Assembly: GCA_021737145.1 (NCBI GenBank)
Contig: JAIPEN010000007.1
Coordinates: 124,001-188,000 of the forward strand
DNA length: 64,000 nucleotides
Direction of reading: 5' to 3'
Origin: Desulfarculaceae bacterium
Lineage (GTDB): Bacteria; Desulfobacterota; Desulfarculia; Desulfarculales; Desulfarculaceae
The position numbers were made by a program, and so were the translations under genes. Below, in pieces: positions 1 through 10,198 of the stretch; the stretch's first letter is position 1, and each line of letters begins with the position of its first letter. Under the pieces are notes generated by a model. That model saw only the letters and a list, made by a program, of their open reading frames with translations. It did not search any database and had not been told where the DNA came from.

Positions 1-194
1 GAACACGAAAGCACCGTGGCCAGGGCGTGGTGGGCCTGGTCGCCCTGGTGGGCGGCCTCCAGGCGTTCCGGGCCGGTGTTGGGATGTATGGGGCTGTCTT
101 GCCAGAACCGCCGGTTGCCCTCGGCCAGGATGGCCAGCACCTCCGACGGGGTGGGCTTTTTGGCATGGGGCGGGTTAGCCTGGGGATCGCTCAT
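1..194 (-). CDS. beta-class carbonic anhydrase, N-terminal part (cut by window edge)
   Basis: Translating the minus strand from ATG at 192-194, preceded by a GGAGG-type ribosome site, gives 64 residues before the edge. They include 'ILAEGNRRFW' near residue 20 and end in 'ALATVLSCS'. Beta-carbonic anhydrases have this pattern: a 'LxxGNxRF' helix followed by 'VLxCSDSR', whose Cys and Asp serve the catalytic zinc. The enzyme would interconvert CO2 and bicarbonate. It is the last visible gene of a long minus-strand operon with a SulP transporter and two signalling systems, 49 bases after a lone receiver gene. The zinc-ligand His/Cys of the C-terminal half lie outside the window, so activity cannot be judged. 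The family call is good for so short a fragment. Confidence 0.8.
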   Translation of the reverse strand, partial: MSDPQANPPHAKKPTPSEVLAILAEGNRRFWQDSPIHPNTGPERLEAAHQGDQAHHALATVLSC

Positions 195-243
195 GGTATC
201 CTCCCGAATCGCCTGGGCGGTTGCGCCGCTTCCTCCGGCGGCC

Positions 244-588
244 TCAGGCCTGCATCAAATCCAACAGATCCTCGATGTCCACCGGCTTGACCAGATAGCG
301 GTAGGTGCCGATGTCCATGGCGCTGTCCATGTCCTCGCCCGAGCTGTGGCCGGTGAGGATGATCACCCGGGTGTCGGGCTGCTCCTGCTTGATGGCCTTG
401 ATGGTCTCCAGACCGCCCAGGCCGGGCATCTTCAAGTCCACCACCACGCAGTCATAGGGCTGTTGCTTGGCCAACTCCAGGCCGGACTCCCCCGAGGTGG
501 CCCAGTCGTTGTCGATCCCCCTGATGTCCAATCGCTCGGACAAGGTGGTCACCAATTCTTTTTCATCGTCAATTAGTAGAACCCGCAT
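244..588 (-). CDS. single-domain response regulator (CheY-like receiver)
   Basis: This 114-residue protein is only a receiver domain. The acidic pair Asp7-Asp8 ('LLIDDEKE'), the phospho-acceptor Asp51 ('VVVDLKMP'), Thr79 and Lys101 ('LVKP') are all present, so it should accept a phosphoryl group. There is no output domain; such proteins act by protein contact or as phosphate shuttles in relays. It lies 40 bases after a membrane histidine kinase gene and 49 bases before the carbonic anhydrase gene, in the same direction. Its sequence resembles the receiver at the C-terminus of the gene product at 2336-3559 ('LKMPG', 'LTGH', 'KPVDI'), suggesting both belong to one relay. The partner kinase is inferred from position. 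Confidence 0.93.
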   Translation of the reverse strand: MRVLLIDDEKELVTTLSERLDIRGIDNDWATSGESGLELAKQQPYDCVVVDLKMPGLGGLETIKAIKQEQPDTRVIILTGHSSGEDMDSAMDIGTYRYLVKPVDIEDLLDLMQA

Positions 589-628
589 TCTTTCCTCCGC
601 CCTGCTTGGGCTGGCTCGGCCTCAGAGA

Positions 629-2332
629 CTAGCGCGGCAGCACCACGGTAAAGGTGGTGCCTTGGCCGGGCTCGCTTTCCACGTCGATGTGTCCGCCCAT
701 TTTCTGCACAATGCCGTAGGTGATGGACAGACCCAGGCCGGTGCCTTTTTCGCCCCGGGTCGAAAAGAAGGGCTCGAAGATGCTGTTGAGGTTTTCCTTG
801 GGTATGCCCACTCCGTCGTCGCTGATGACAATGGACATGGTGTCTTCTTTGGGCTGCTTAACCGATATGTCCAGCAGGCCGCCGTCGTCCATGGCGGCCA
901 TGGCATTGTTGATGATGTTCAACAACACCTGCTGCAATTGACCCTTGTCCGCCCGCAAGGTGGGCACCTCGGGAGGTATGTTCACCTTGATCTGGATGTT
1001 GCGGTACTCGGCCTCCTTGCCCAGGAAGCCCAGCACCTCGGTGACCAGGGCCTGCAAATGGATCTGCTCGTACTTCAGGGGCAGGTGGCGGGCGAAGCCC
1101 AGCAGGCGGTGGGTGATCTCGCTCACCCGCTTCACCGAGGCCTGGATGGCCAGGGTCAGCTTGATGAACTTCTCCTTGTGGCCGAAGTCGTTGCTCACGG
1201 CCAAGAGGTCGCCCATCAGGCCCACCTTTTCATTGATGATGGCCACCGGGTTGTTTATCTCGTGGGCCACGCCGGCGGCCAGGCGGCCGATGGAGGCCAG
1301 CTTGTTGGTGTATTCGGCCTCGTGCAACAGGCCCACCCGCCTGAGGTCGGCCTCGAAGACCCGGGAGACCAGGGTGGAGGTGCCCCACCAGAGCACCACC
1401 AGGATGGCCAGCACGCTGATGGCGATCATCACGATCACGTTGATGCGCAGCTGGTCCCACTTGTGCAACAGCGCCTTGGGCTGGTTGGTCAGCACCAGGG
1501 TCAGCGGGGTGTTGGCGATACGGGCCATGCCCAATAGCAGGGGATGCCCGGCCGGGTCCTTGGTCTCGATGATGCCGTGCCATTCCTGGGGCGAGGAGGG
1601 CAGCAGGGGGAAGCGGGCCAGCACCCCTCCGTAGAGCTGGGAGGGCGTCTGCAAGACCCCCTGCTGGTTGACCAGGAACAGGTCGCCCGAGGGCTGCATC
1701 TCCGCCGCCCGAAGCAGGTTGTTCAGGCGGCCGGTGTCAATGGTGGCCCTGAGCACGTAGGGCTCCTCGCCCTCCTGCTCGTGGCGCACCGCGATGACGA
1801 AGTGGGGGAAGTTGCGGTGTCCCAGGAACACGTCGCTCACGTATATGCCCCTGAGCAGCACCTCCTTGTACCAGTCCTGCTCCTTGTAGTCGCGGCCTTG
1901 CAGGTTGTAGGGGCCCATGTAGGCCCGTTGAATGCCCCGCTGGTCGATGAGCCCCAAATCCACGAAGCCGCCGAAGGCCCGCCTGAGGCGCAGGAACACG
2001 GCGGCCAGGTTTTTCAAGTCCGAAAGCTGCTCAAAGGTGTAGCCCAGGCTCACGTAGTTCAGGGCCGCGCGGCGCTCGTCCAGGAAGTAGCTGATCTGCA
2101 CTTGGCCGGTGGACAGCAGCCGCTGGATGTGGCCCTTGCTCTCGTTGCTCTGCAACTCGTACTGGCGGTCGAACTGATAAAAGTTCACCCAGGACAAGAA
2201 GACCACTGGCAACAAGGTGGCCACCAGGCCAAGCACAAAGGTGTTGCGCCAGAGCCGCCGGTAGTTGAGCAGCTCCAGCTCTGACTCGCGCCGGTCCCAG
2301 AAGGCCGGCTTGATCTTGTGCCAGAGGATCAT
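629..2332 (-). CDS. membrane sensor histidine kinase with Cache-like extracytoplasmic domain
   Basis: This 567-residue kinase has a membrane segment at about residues 31-50, a periplasmic region of about 240 residues with Cache-like features, and a second membrane segment at about 298-318. The H-box follows at His357 ('GVAHEINNP'). The C-terminal HATPase_c domain carries the N box ('NIINNAMAAM') and the glycine-rich 'DDGVGIP' and 'GTGLGLSI' motifs. No clear HAMP domain separates the second membrane segment from the kinase core. It starts 3 bases after the kinase-like/BON/receiver gene and is followed by a lone receiver, so the three probably form a relay. The stimulus is unknown; a small ligand bound by the Cache-like region is the family expectation. 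Confidence 0.9.
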   Translation of the reverse strand: MILWHKIKPAFWDRRESELELLNYRRLWRNTFVLGLVATLLPVVFLSWVNFYQFDRQYELQSNESKGHIQRLLSTGQVQISYFLDERRAALNYVSLGYTFEQLSDLKNLAAVFLRLRRAFGGFVDLGLIDQRGIQRAYMGPYNLQGRDYKEQDWYKEVLLRGIYVSDVFLGHRNFPHFVIAVRHEQEGEEPYVLRATIDTGRLNNLLRAAEMQPSGDLFLVNQQGVLQTPSQLYGGVLARFPLLPSSPQEWHGIIETKDPAGHPLLLGMARIANTPLTLVLTNQPKALLHKWDQLRINVIVMIAISVLAILVVLWWGTSTLVSRVFEADLRRVGLLHEAEYTNKLASIGRLAAGVAHEINNPVAIINEKVGLMGDLLAVSNDFGHKEKFIKLTLAIQASVKRVSEITHRLLGFARHLPLKYEQIHLQALVTEVLGFLGKEAEYRNIQIKVNIPPEVPTLRADKGQLQQVLLNIINNAMAAMDDGGLLDISVKQPKEDTMSIVISDDGVGIPKENLNSIFEPFFSTRGEKGTGLGLSITYGIVQKMGGHIDVESEPGQGTTFTVVLPR

Positions 2333-2335
2333 TGG

Positions 2336-3559
2336 TTATCCCCGTGAAGACCTTATCTTGTCGTAGGCCTGTTGCATGACCTGGGAAAGCTGGTCGATGT
2401 CCACCGGCTTCTCCAGGTAGGCGAAGGCGCCCAGTTGCAGGCACACCTCGCGGTCGCGGGCGCTGCCGTGGCCGGTGAGGATGATCACCTCCATCTCGGG
2501 ATGATCGGTCTTGAGGCGCTTGAGCACCTCCACCCCGTCGATGCCCGGCATCTTCAGGTCCAGAACGATGACGTCGGGCTCTTCCTCCGCGGCCATGCGC
2601 AGGGCCTCGCTGCCGTCGTAGACCACGGCCGAGCCGATCTCGCGGAGCATCAGGCGCTCGGAAAGCGTCTCCACGAACTCGCGCTCGTCATCCACCAGGA
2701 GCACCTTGGAGGGCAGCTTGAAGTCGGCCTGGCGGTAGATGTCGGCCTGGTAATAGGCCGGTCCCGGGGCCACCTGCACCGAGCTTACGCCGGGCACGGT
2801 GCCGGCCAGCTCCTCCAGCTCCTCGCTTAGCCGCCCCAGCATCATCACCTTCTTGTTGATGGCAATGCTGATCTTGCCGTCCTGGGCGATTACCTCCAGG
2901 TCGCGGGAGTTGTGCCCCTTGTCGGTGAGCGTCGCCTCCACCTGTGAGGCCAGCAAAAAGTCCCGCACCGTCTGGCGCGAGGCATCGCTGGGCTCCAGGA
3001 TGGCGCTGGAGGCGTTTTCGCAGATCTGGTTGACCGCCTCCTCCTCGCCCACCAAGTCCATGCCGATGCGCATGTCGTAGAGCGTGGGGTCCCAGGCCTC
3101 GCAGCCGTGCAGGTATTGGACCCAGCGCAGGGCCGCTTCGTCCTCGCGGTGGATGCGCACCAGGGCGTCCTTTTCGCTCAGGCCCAGCTCGCGGGCCCCG
3201 CGCACCGCGCGGCCCTTGGCCTCGGCGATGAGGCACACGTCCAGCACGTGGGCGATGGTGCGGGGCACCAGCAGGGAGCCGTAGCCAAAGTAGACCAGCT
3301 TCTCCTGGCCGAGCAGCTCGGCCATGCCCAGCTTGAGCCGGCTAACCGCCCGTTCCCTGTCGTTGCTGAATTGGTTGAAGATGGAAGGCTTGCCGTACAT
3401 GGCCCGGCGCAGAGCCCCGGCCTTCAGGCCGCTGGACTCGGACACCTGGCTGATGAGGTCCTCGTCGCGCAGCACGGGATAACCCAGGCGGCTGGAGACC
3501 CCGTGCATCACCTCCTCGGCGAAGCAGAAGACGCCGCTGAATAGGTTGACCACACTCAT
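2336..3559 (-). CDS. cytidylate kinase-like domain fused to BON-like and receiver domains
   Basis: The 407-residue protein has three parts. Residues 1-180 resemble the cytidylate kinase-like family ('SSRLGYPVLRDEDLI', 'RTIAHVLDVCLIAE', 'HREDEAALRW'), but the position of the nucleotide-binding P-loop reads 'FSGVFCFAEEV' and lacks the usual GSGK/GSGG signature. Residues about 195-275 look like a BON domain ('VEATLT', 'ISIAINKKVMM', 'VPGVSSVQVA'). Residues 284-400 are a receiver with Asp290-Asp291, phospho-Asp334 and the 'LEKPVD' lysine. The gene overlaps the upstream SulP gene by 4 bases (ATGA), so translation is probably coupled. It likely senses or binds a ligand or nucleotide and couples it to phosphotransfer. 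That role, and loss of catalysis, are inference. Confidence 0.8.
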   Translation of the reverse strand: MSVVNLFSGVFCFAEEVMHGVSSRLGYPVLRDEDLISQVSESSGLKAGALRRAMYGKPSIFNQFSNDRERAVSRLKLGMAELLGQEKLVYFGYGSLLVPRTIAHVLDVCLIAEAKGRAVRGARELGLSEKDALVRIHREDEAALRWVQYLHGCEAWDPTLYDMRIGMDLVGEEEAVNQICENASSAILEPSDASRQTVRDFLLASQVEATLTDKGHNSRDLEVIAQDGKISIAINKKVMMLGRLSEELEELAGTVPGVSSVQVAPGPAYYQADIYRQADFKLPSKVLLVDDEREFVETLSERLMLREIGSAVVYDGSEALRMAAEEEPDVIVLDLKMPGIDGVEVLKRLKTDHPEMEVIILTGHGSARDREVCLQLGAFAYLEKPVDIDQLSQVMQQAYDKIRSSRG

Positions 3560-5718
3560 TCTTGATCACCTCCCACGACGTGCACCTCCTCCAGGGGGCA
3601 CACGTTCAGCAGAGGACAGGTTTGCTCGTCGGAGTCCATGTGGGCCGACTCGTGGATGGCCGACAGGGCCACCGAGGCCAGGGGATAGACGTGGTCCTCC
3701 CCGATCTTGGCCAACAAGTGGGTCCGTTGCATGGCCTCCAGCACATTTTCCTTAAGGTGGCTGAAGCTGATGTCATAGCCCGCGCTGCGCACCTGGTCCA
3801 CCAACAGCGACAGGGTGTCCTCGCCCGAGGCGTCGATGTCGTTGATGCCGTTGGCCACCACCAGGATGTGCCTGAGCTTGGGCATTTCGCGGATGCGCTC
3901 GTTTATCTGGTCCTCCAGGAAGCTGGCGTTGGCGAAGAACAGGGGGCCGTCGAAACGGACCACGGCCACGTGCTCGCACTCTGCCAGATGGTAATGCTCC
4001 GCGTCGCGCAAGGAGCAGTCTTCGTGCATGGACAGCTTGGCCACCCGGGGACGCATGCTCTTGTACAAAAACACCATCAGCGAGAGCACCACCCCGATCA
4101 TGATGCCCTTGTCCAGGTGGGGCGCAAAAATCAAGGTGCCGATAAAGGTGATGATGCTTATGACCCCATCGTACCACTGAGCCTTCCAGGCGTGTACAAA
4201 ACCGCTCACGTTGATAAGTCCCACCACGGCCATCATGATCACCGCGGCCAAGACCGCCTGTGGCAAGTGGTACAACAGCGGGGTGAAAAACAAAAGCACA
4301 ATAACCACCATCAGCCCGGTGACCACGCTGGAAAGCCCGGTCTGGGCCCCGGCCTGCAGGTTCACCGCCGAACGCGAGAAGGAGCCCGACACCGGGTAGC
4401 TCTTGCCCAGACAGCCGATCATGTTGGCCAGGCCCTGGCCGATGAGCTCCTGGTTGGGGTCCAGGCGCTGGCCGGTCTTGGCGGCCATGGCCTTGGCGAT
4501 GCTGATGGCCTCCATGAAGCCCAGCAGGGAGATGATCACCGCGTAGGGGAACAGCTGCATGATCACGCCCCAGTCCATGGTGGGCGCGCTGAGGGTGGGC
4601 AGGCCGGGCGGGATGTCGGCCACCACCGCCCCACCGCCGGCCATGCGCAGCTTGGTCTGGTCCAGGCCCCGGTTGCCCACCATGATCCGCCACACCCGGC
4701 CGTCGCCCTTGACCCCCTCGGGCGCCTGGCCCTCGGGGTAGAAGCTCATGCGGCCGTCGGGATGCTCCACCCCCACGAAGATGTAGCCTCGCAGGGTCTC
4801 GCGCAGCAGATGGGCCTTGCCCTTTTCCAGCTCGATCTTGGCCGTGTCCATGCTGGCCTGCTGGTGCAGCTTCATCACGTCCAGGGATTGGTCTCCCTTG
4901 GTCTCGGCCGCCTTGCGGGCCTCCACGTTGATGTCGGCCCGCTCCTGGCCCAGGGCGTTGATGCGCTTGACCTCCTGGTTGTAGGCCTGGATCTGCGAGC
5001 GCACCTGGGGCGACTGGATGGCCTCCAGGGACACCTGGGCGTCATGCTGGAAGCCTATGGCCCAGGAGATGAGGGTGGTCACCGCCACCGCCACCAAGAC
5101 ATAGGGGATCTTGGGGTTTAGGCGTTTGAGACCGGCCATGATGATGAAGGCCCCCACTCCCATGGCCAGGCTGGGCCAGTGGGTGTAGTGCACCGCGCCT
5201 TCCAGCACCCGCCAGATGGTCTCGTAGTGATGGGGGGCCTTGTCCACATACACCCCGAACATCTTGGAGAGCTGGCTGGAGGCGATGATGATGGCCGCCG
5301 CGTTGGTGAAGCCGTTGACCACCGGGTGGGACAGGAAGTTCACCACCAGGCCCAGGCGGAGCACCCCCAGGGCGAGCTGGAAGACGCCCACGATAAGGGC
5401 CAACAGCACCGCGTAGGCGATAAAGGCCTCGCTGCCCGCGGTGGCCAGGGGCTCCAGGGAGGCGGCGGTCATCAGCGAGACGATGGCCACCGGCCCGGTG
5501 GCCAGCTGCATGGACGAGCCGAACATGGCCGCGACCATGGGCGGCAGGAAAGCGGCGTACAGGCCGTAATAGGCCGGCAGGCCGGCCAACTGGGCGTAAG
5601 CCATGGACTGGGGTATGAGCACCAGGGCCACGGTGACCCCGGCCACCAGGTCCACCCTGAAGGCGGCTCCGGTGTATCCCTTGAACCAGCCCAGGAAAGG
5701 CAGTATGCGGGCTAGCAT
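3556..5718 (-). CDS. SulP-family anion transporter with STAS domain and large internal insert
   Basis: This 720-residue membrane protein matches the SulP/SLC26 family, which moves sulfate, bicarbonate or other anions. It has 'TGPVAIVSLMTA' near residue 75, 'VNGFTNAAAIIIASSQL' near 134, the signature 'PVSGSFSRSAVNLQAGA' near 442, and a C-terminal STAS domain at about 580-690. About 135 extra residues (226-365), largely charged and helical in character, interrupt the membrane domain where relatives have a short loop before the conserved 'IPPGLP'. The STAS domain is followed by a Cys-containing tail. Its operon includes a beta-carbonic anhydrase, which favours bicarbonate as substrate, but sulfate cannot be excluded in a possible sulfate reducer. 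Confidence 0.92.
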   Translation of the reverse strand: MLARILPFLGWFKGYTGAAFRVDLVAGVTVALVLIPQSMAYAQLAGLPAYYGLYAAFLPPMVAAMFGSSMQLATGPVAIVSLMTAASLEPLATAGSEAFIAYAVLLALIVGVFQLALGVLRLGLVVNFLSHPVVNGFTNAAAIIIASSQLSKMFGVYVDKAPHHYETIWRVLEGAVHYTHWPSLAMGVGAFIIMAGLKRLNPKIPYVLVAVAVTTLISWAIGFQHDAQVSLEAIQSPQVRSQIQAYNQEVKRINALGQERADINVEARKAAETKGDQSLDVMKLHQQASMDTAKIELEKGKAHLLRETLRGYIFVGVEHPDGRMSFYPEGQAPEGVKGDGRVWRIMVGNRGLDQTKLRMAGGGAVVADIPPGLPTLSAPTMDWGVIMQLFPYAVIISLLGFMEAISIAKAMAAKTGQRLDPNQELIGQGLANMIGCLGKSYPVSGSFSRSAVNLQAGAQTGLSSVVTGLMVVIVLLFFTPLLYHLPQAVLAAVIMMAVVGLINVSGFVHAWKAQWYDGVISIITFIGTLIFAPHLDKGIMIGVVLSLMVFLYKSMRPRVAKLSMHEDCSLRDAEHYHLAECEHVAVVRFDGPLFFANASFLEDQINERIREMPKLRHILVVANGINDIDASGEDTLSLLVDQVRSAGYDISFSHLKENVLEAMQRTHLLAKIGEDHVYPLASVALSAIHESAHMDSDEQTCPLLNVCPLEEVHVVGGDQE

Positions 5719-5751
5719 CGCGTCCGCTCTCCAGTGGTCTGGATGGTCATC

Positions 5752-7110
5752 CTAATCCTCCAAGCCAAACTTTTTGATCTTGCGCCACAGGGACACCCGG
5801 TCAATGCCCAGGATCTCGGCCGAGCGGGTTTTGTTGCCCCCGGTCTGGTTGAGTATCTGCTTTATATAGTCGCGCTCCCGCTCCTCCAGGGTGGGGGGGC
5901 GCTGGGCCCCTCCGTTCCCGCCGGAGGCGGCAGCCTTTCTCACCTCTTCGGGCAGGTCGGCCAGGTTGAGGCTGTCCCCCCCCAGGGTCACGCCCCGCTC
6001 GATGAGGTTTTCCAACTCGCGCACATTGCCCGGGAAGCGGTGGACCGCCAGCGCCTCCATGATCTCCCGTGGGATGTCGGAGATGTCCTTGTCCTGCTTG
6101 CCCGCGTGCTTGTGCAAAAAGTGGTTGGCCAACAGCGGAATGTCGTCGGGATGCTCCCTGAGGGGGGGCAGCTCCAGGCACACCACGTTGAGCCGGTAAA
6201 ACAGATCGGAGCGGAAGTGGTTCTGCTCCACCAATTGTTTCAGGTCCCGGTTGGTGGCGGCCACGATGCGCACGTCCACCGGGATGGGCTCGGTGCCCCC
6301 CACCCGGGTCACCACCTTTTCCTGGATCACCCGTAAGAGCTTGACCTGCATGGCCATGGGCATGTCGCCGATCTCGTCCAAAAAGACCGTGCCCCCGTCG
6401 GCCGCCTCGAACAGCCCCGGCTTGGTGGCCGTGGCCCCGGTGAAGGAGCCCTTTTCGTGGCCGAACAGCTCGCTTACCAACAGCTGCTCGGCAAAGGCGG
6501 CGCAGTTGAAGGCCACGAAGCGCCGCTCGGCCCGGTAGCTGGCCTGGTGCAGGGCCCGGGCGAACAGCTCCTTGCCGGTGCCGGTCTCGCCCATGATCAA
6601 CACGTTGCAGTCGGTGGGCGCGATCTGGGCCACGGTGCGGATGAGCTGCTGGATGCGGGGGTGCTTGCCCACGATGGAGCCCACCCCGTCGCGGGCCGAG
6701 GCCTCCTGCTTTAGCTGCTTGATCTCTTTTTTCAGGCGGGCCTTGTCCAGGGCGTTGGCCACCTGGGCCCGCACCTCGCCGATCTTGTAGGGCTTGGCGA
6801 TGTAGTGGAAGGCGCCGCGCTTCATGGCCTCGATGGCCGAGTCCACCGAGGCGAAGGCGGTGAGCATGATCACCTCGGTGTCCGGATGGTTCTGCTTGAC
6901 CTCGGCCAGCACCTCCATGCCGTCGACCTTTTCCATGCGCAGGTCGGTGAGCACCAGTTCGAAGGAGCGCACCGACAACAGCTCCAGGGCCTCCTGACCC
7001 CCCGAGGCGGCCACCACCTGGTACTCGCCGTCCTTCTCCAGGACGTGCTGCAGGTTGCGGCGGGCCACTGGGTCGTCTTCCACGATGAGCAGATGGGGCT
7101 TGGCGGACAT
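5752..7110 (-). CDS. NtrC-family sigma-54-dependent response regulator
   Basis: The 452-residue protein has a receiver (acidic pair near residue 11, phospho-Asp56 in 'LTDLRM', Lys106), an AAA+ sigma-54 interaction domain and a Fis-type helix-turn-helix at about 405-450. Walker A is 'GETGTGKE' (174-181), and Walker B is 'GGTVFLDEIGD'. The sigma-54 contact loop reads 'GSFTGA' (221-226) in place of the common GAFTGA, a tolerated variant. It is encoded 3 bases after a histidine kinase gene and 33 bases before the SulP gene, and therefore probably activates a sigma-54 promoter for this operon or a remote one. I did not find a convincing TGGC-N8-TTGC element just upstream of the operon. Confidence 0.95.
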   Translation of the reverse strand: MSAKPHLLIVEDDPVARRNLQHVLEKDGEYQVVAASGGQEALELLSVRSFELVLTDLRMEKVDGMEVLAEVKQNHPDTEVIMLTAFASVDSAIEAMKRGAFHYIAKPYKIGEVRAQVANALDKARLKKEIKQLKQEASARDGVGSIVGKHPRIQQLIRTVAQIAPTDCNVLIMGETGTGKELFARALHQASYRAERRFVAFNCAAFAEQLLVSELFGHEKGSFTGATATKPGLFEAADGGTVFLDEIGDMPMAMQVKLLRVIQEKVVTRVGGTEPIPVDVRIVAATNRDLKQLVEQNHFRSDLFYRLNVVCLELPPLREHPDDIPLLANHFLHKHAGKQDKDISDIPREIMEALAVHRFPGNVRELENLIERGVTLGGDSLNLADLPEEVRKAAASGGNGGAQRPPTLEERERDYIKQILNQTGGNKTRSAEILGIDRVSLWRKIKKFGLED

Positions 7111-7113
7111 GGC

Positions 7114-8547
<1,434 letters not shown>

Positions 8548-8978
8548 GGCGTTCCTTGCTTTTGCCCGAGCCCGGGCCAACCCCGGCCAGCCGGGGGACT
8601 GCCAGGCGTCCCCGGGATACAACAAGGCCTCCGAGCTGTGGGCACGGGCGGAACTCATGATGATTTTGCCTGAGAGATTCGTGCCAAAAAGTACAAGCTA
8701 CGGGGCAATGACCTGAATTGTTTCGCTAATTGCCCCCAAATCGCCTATCTCCGCCCTATGACGATTGTTACAGTATGCAACGTTATTAGGGTAAAAATCT
8801 AGCATAAATGCAGCATATAGTTGAAAAAAGTTGGCTCCGCCCAAAGGGGGAGACTCTGTTGCACATTTAAACGTTTTCTGGCCTGGGGAGGAGCCGGCCG
8901 GGGTGGACAGGGGGATTGCTATTAGTTGTATGGATTCTTACAGGTGGTTACGTATAATCGGCTTATAAGGAGACAACT
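8548..8978. other. divergent intergenic region with candidate promoter for the NarL-type gene
   Basis: This 430-base stretch separates the minus-strand sensor operon from a plus-strand regulator, and most of it is clearly richer in A+T than its surroundings. A TATAAT hexamer at 8953-8958 lies 20 bases before the TTG start at 8979, and AAGGAGA at 8967-8973 is the ribosome site. No -35 with ideal spacing is seen; TTGTAT at 8926 is 21 bases away. I found no long ORF and no known RNA family. Promoters of both operons must lie here. Confidence 0.5.
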
Positions 8979-9635
8979 TTGAAAATCCGCTTGCTATTGG
9001 TCGATGACCACAGCTTGTTCCGCCTGGGAATCCATACCCTGCTCACCGAGCAGCCGGACATGGAGGTGATTGCCGAGGCGGACAACGGCCGCGCCGCGGT
9101 CAAGCTGGCCCAAGAAAGCTGCCCCGACGTAGTGGTAATGGACGTGTCCATGCCCAACCTCAACGGCATCGAGGCCACTGCCGCCATCCTGGTCCAATGC
9201 CCCAACACCAAGGTGGTGGCCCTGTCCATGCACAACGAGGAGCGTTATGTGCTGGGCATGCTCAAGGCCGGGGCCAGCGCCTATCTGCTCAAGGACAGCC
9301 CGTTGCAGGACGTGGTCTCGGCCATCCGCACGGTTCGCAACGGGGGGACCTTCCTTTCGCCGGCCATCTCCGGGGTGGTGCTGGAGGGCATCCGCCAGCC
9401 GCGCGGCCAACACCAGGGGGCCGCCTCCCAGGTGCTCACCCCCCGCGAGCGTGAGGTGCTGCAGCTCATCGCCGAGGCCCGCACTTCCGAGGAAATAGCC
9501 GACCAGCTCTCCCTGAGCGTCAAGACGGTCTACACCCACCGGCGCAACATCATGGAAAAGCTACAGGCCCGCAACGTGGCCGACCTGACCAAGATCGCCA
9601 TACAAGAGGGCCTCACCACGCTGCAGAGAAGCTAG
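8979..9635 (+). CDS. NarL/FixJ-type response regulator with LuxR HTH
   Basis: The 218-residue protein has a receiver domain (Asp9-Asp10, phospho-Asp55 in 'VVVMDVSMP', Lys in 'AYLLKDSP') and a C-terminal LuxR-type helix-turn-helix ('LTPREREVLQLIAEA', then 'SLSVKTVYTHRRNIMEKL'). The start is TTG at 8979, fixed by AAGGAGA five bases upstream and by the alignment of 'MKIRLLLVDDH' with the family N-terminus. It is divergent from the sensor/SulP operon and has no adjacent kinase on its own strand, so it is either an orphan or served by one of the two kinases across the intergenic region. Confidence 0.94.
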   Translation: MKIRLLLVDDHSLFRLGIHTLLTEQPDMEVIAEADNGRAAVKLAQESCPDVVVMDVSMPNLNGIEATAAILVQCPNTKVVALSMHNEERYVLGMLKAGASAYLLKDSPLQDVVSAIRTVRNGGTFLSPAISGVVLEGIRQPRGQHQGAASQVLTPREREVLQLIAEARTSEEIADQLSLSVKTVYTHRRNIMEKLQARNVADLTKIAIQEGLTTLQRS

Positions 9636-9659
9636 GCCCCGTCCGACTTTGCAACGCAT

Positions 9660-9676
9660 CGCCCCAAAACGGGGCG
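9660..9676 (+). terminator. stem-loop after the NarL-type gene
   Basis: CGCCCC (9660-9665) and GGGGCG (9671-9676) pair around an AAAAC loop, 25 bases after the stop codon. There is no T-run behind it, so it may be a weak or factor-assisted terminator or only an mRNA 3' structure. Confidence 0.35.
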
Positions 9677-9882
9677 CGGCGTTTGGTTGCATGGCCCTGG
9701 TCTAGGCCGGAGAGGCGCAAAGCCGCTAAAGCGGGCAGAACGGTCTAAGCATTATTCTTAGGTGAATTTCAGTAATTTTTGCCATATGCAAGACAGGCCG
9801 ATGGGCTCACAATTTAAAAATGCCGTTTCACTGAAGGCGGTGGACCACCAGATGGGGATGAAACAAATTGCGAGGAATCGAA

Positions 9883-10167
9883 ATGAGCACTGTGGCCGAG
9901 AGGAATTTCGCCTGCCCCAACTATGACGCCTGCCTCAACGAGGCCGTGGAAGACAAGAGGCGGGGGTTCCACTGCGAGGGCTGCCCCAAGCAGAGCATGG
10001 TGCGCGATGATTGGCCCCTCATCCAGCAGCAGGACGTGCAGCGGGTGGTCACCCTGTTCGAGGCGGTGTGCCGCCGCCAGAGCCGCACCAGCTCCAAACC
10101 CCTGACCCCCGAGGACCTGGCCTTTTTGTGGGAAGAGGAACAGCCGGGCCAGGAGGCCTGCGCCTAG
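9883..10167 (+). CDS. small cysteine-rich conserved-type protein of unknown function
   Basis: Starting at ATG 9883 (GAGGAA a few bases upstream) this gives 94 residues. A TTG five codons earlier is in frame but less well placed. The first 40 residues hold 'CPNYDACLNEA' and 'FHCEGCPKQ', a set of four cysteines that could bind zinc or an iron-sulfur cluster; the rest is helical and acidic. I do not recognise a named family. It stands alone, with about 245 bases of non-coding sequence upstream, including an AT-rich stretch likely to hold its promoter, and is convergent with an FMN oxidase gene. Confidence 0.65.
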   Translation: MSTVAERNFACPNYDACLNEAVEDKRRGFHCEGCPKQSMVRDDWPLIQQQDVQRVVTLFEAVCRRQSRTSSKPLTPEDLAFLWEEEQPGQEACA

Positions 10168-10177
10168 CTCTCTTTCG

Positions 10178-10198
10178 CCCGGGCCTTTAGGGCCCGGG
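10178..10198. terminator. stem-loop between convergent genes
   Basis: CCCGGGCC (10178-10185) pairs with GGCCCGGG (10191-10198) around TTTAG. It sits between the plus-strand Cys-rich gene and the minus-strand oxidase gene and overlaps the stop codon of the latter. Neither side has a strong T-run, so a shared, weak terminator is the most I would claim. Confidence 0.4.

Noticed and set aside
9700..9760. GCGCAAAGCC motif reminiscent of a c-di-GMP-I (GEMM) riboswitch upstream of the small Cys-rich gene
   Set aside because: Only this decamer fits. The AAACC partner, the GGxCTAA segment and the second helix with its receptor loop are absent, so it is probably only a GC-rich hairpin.
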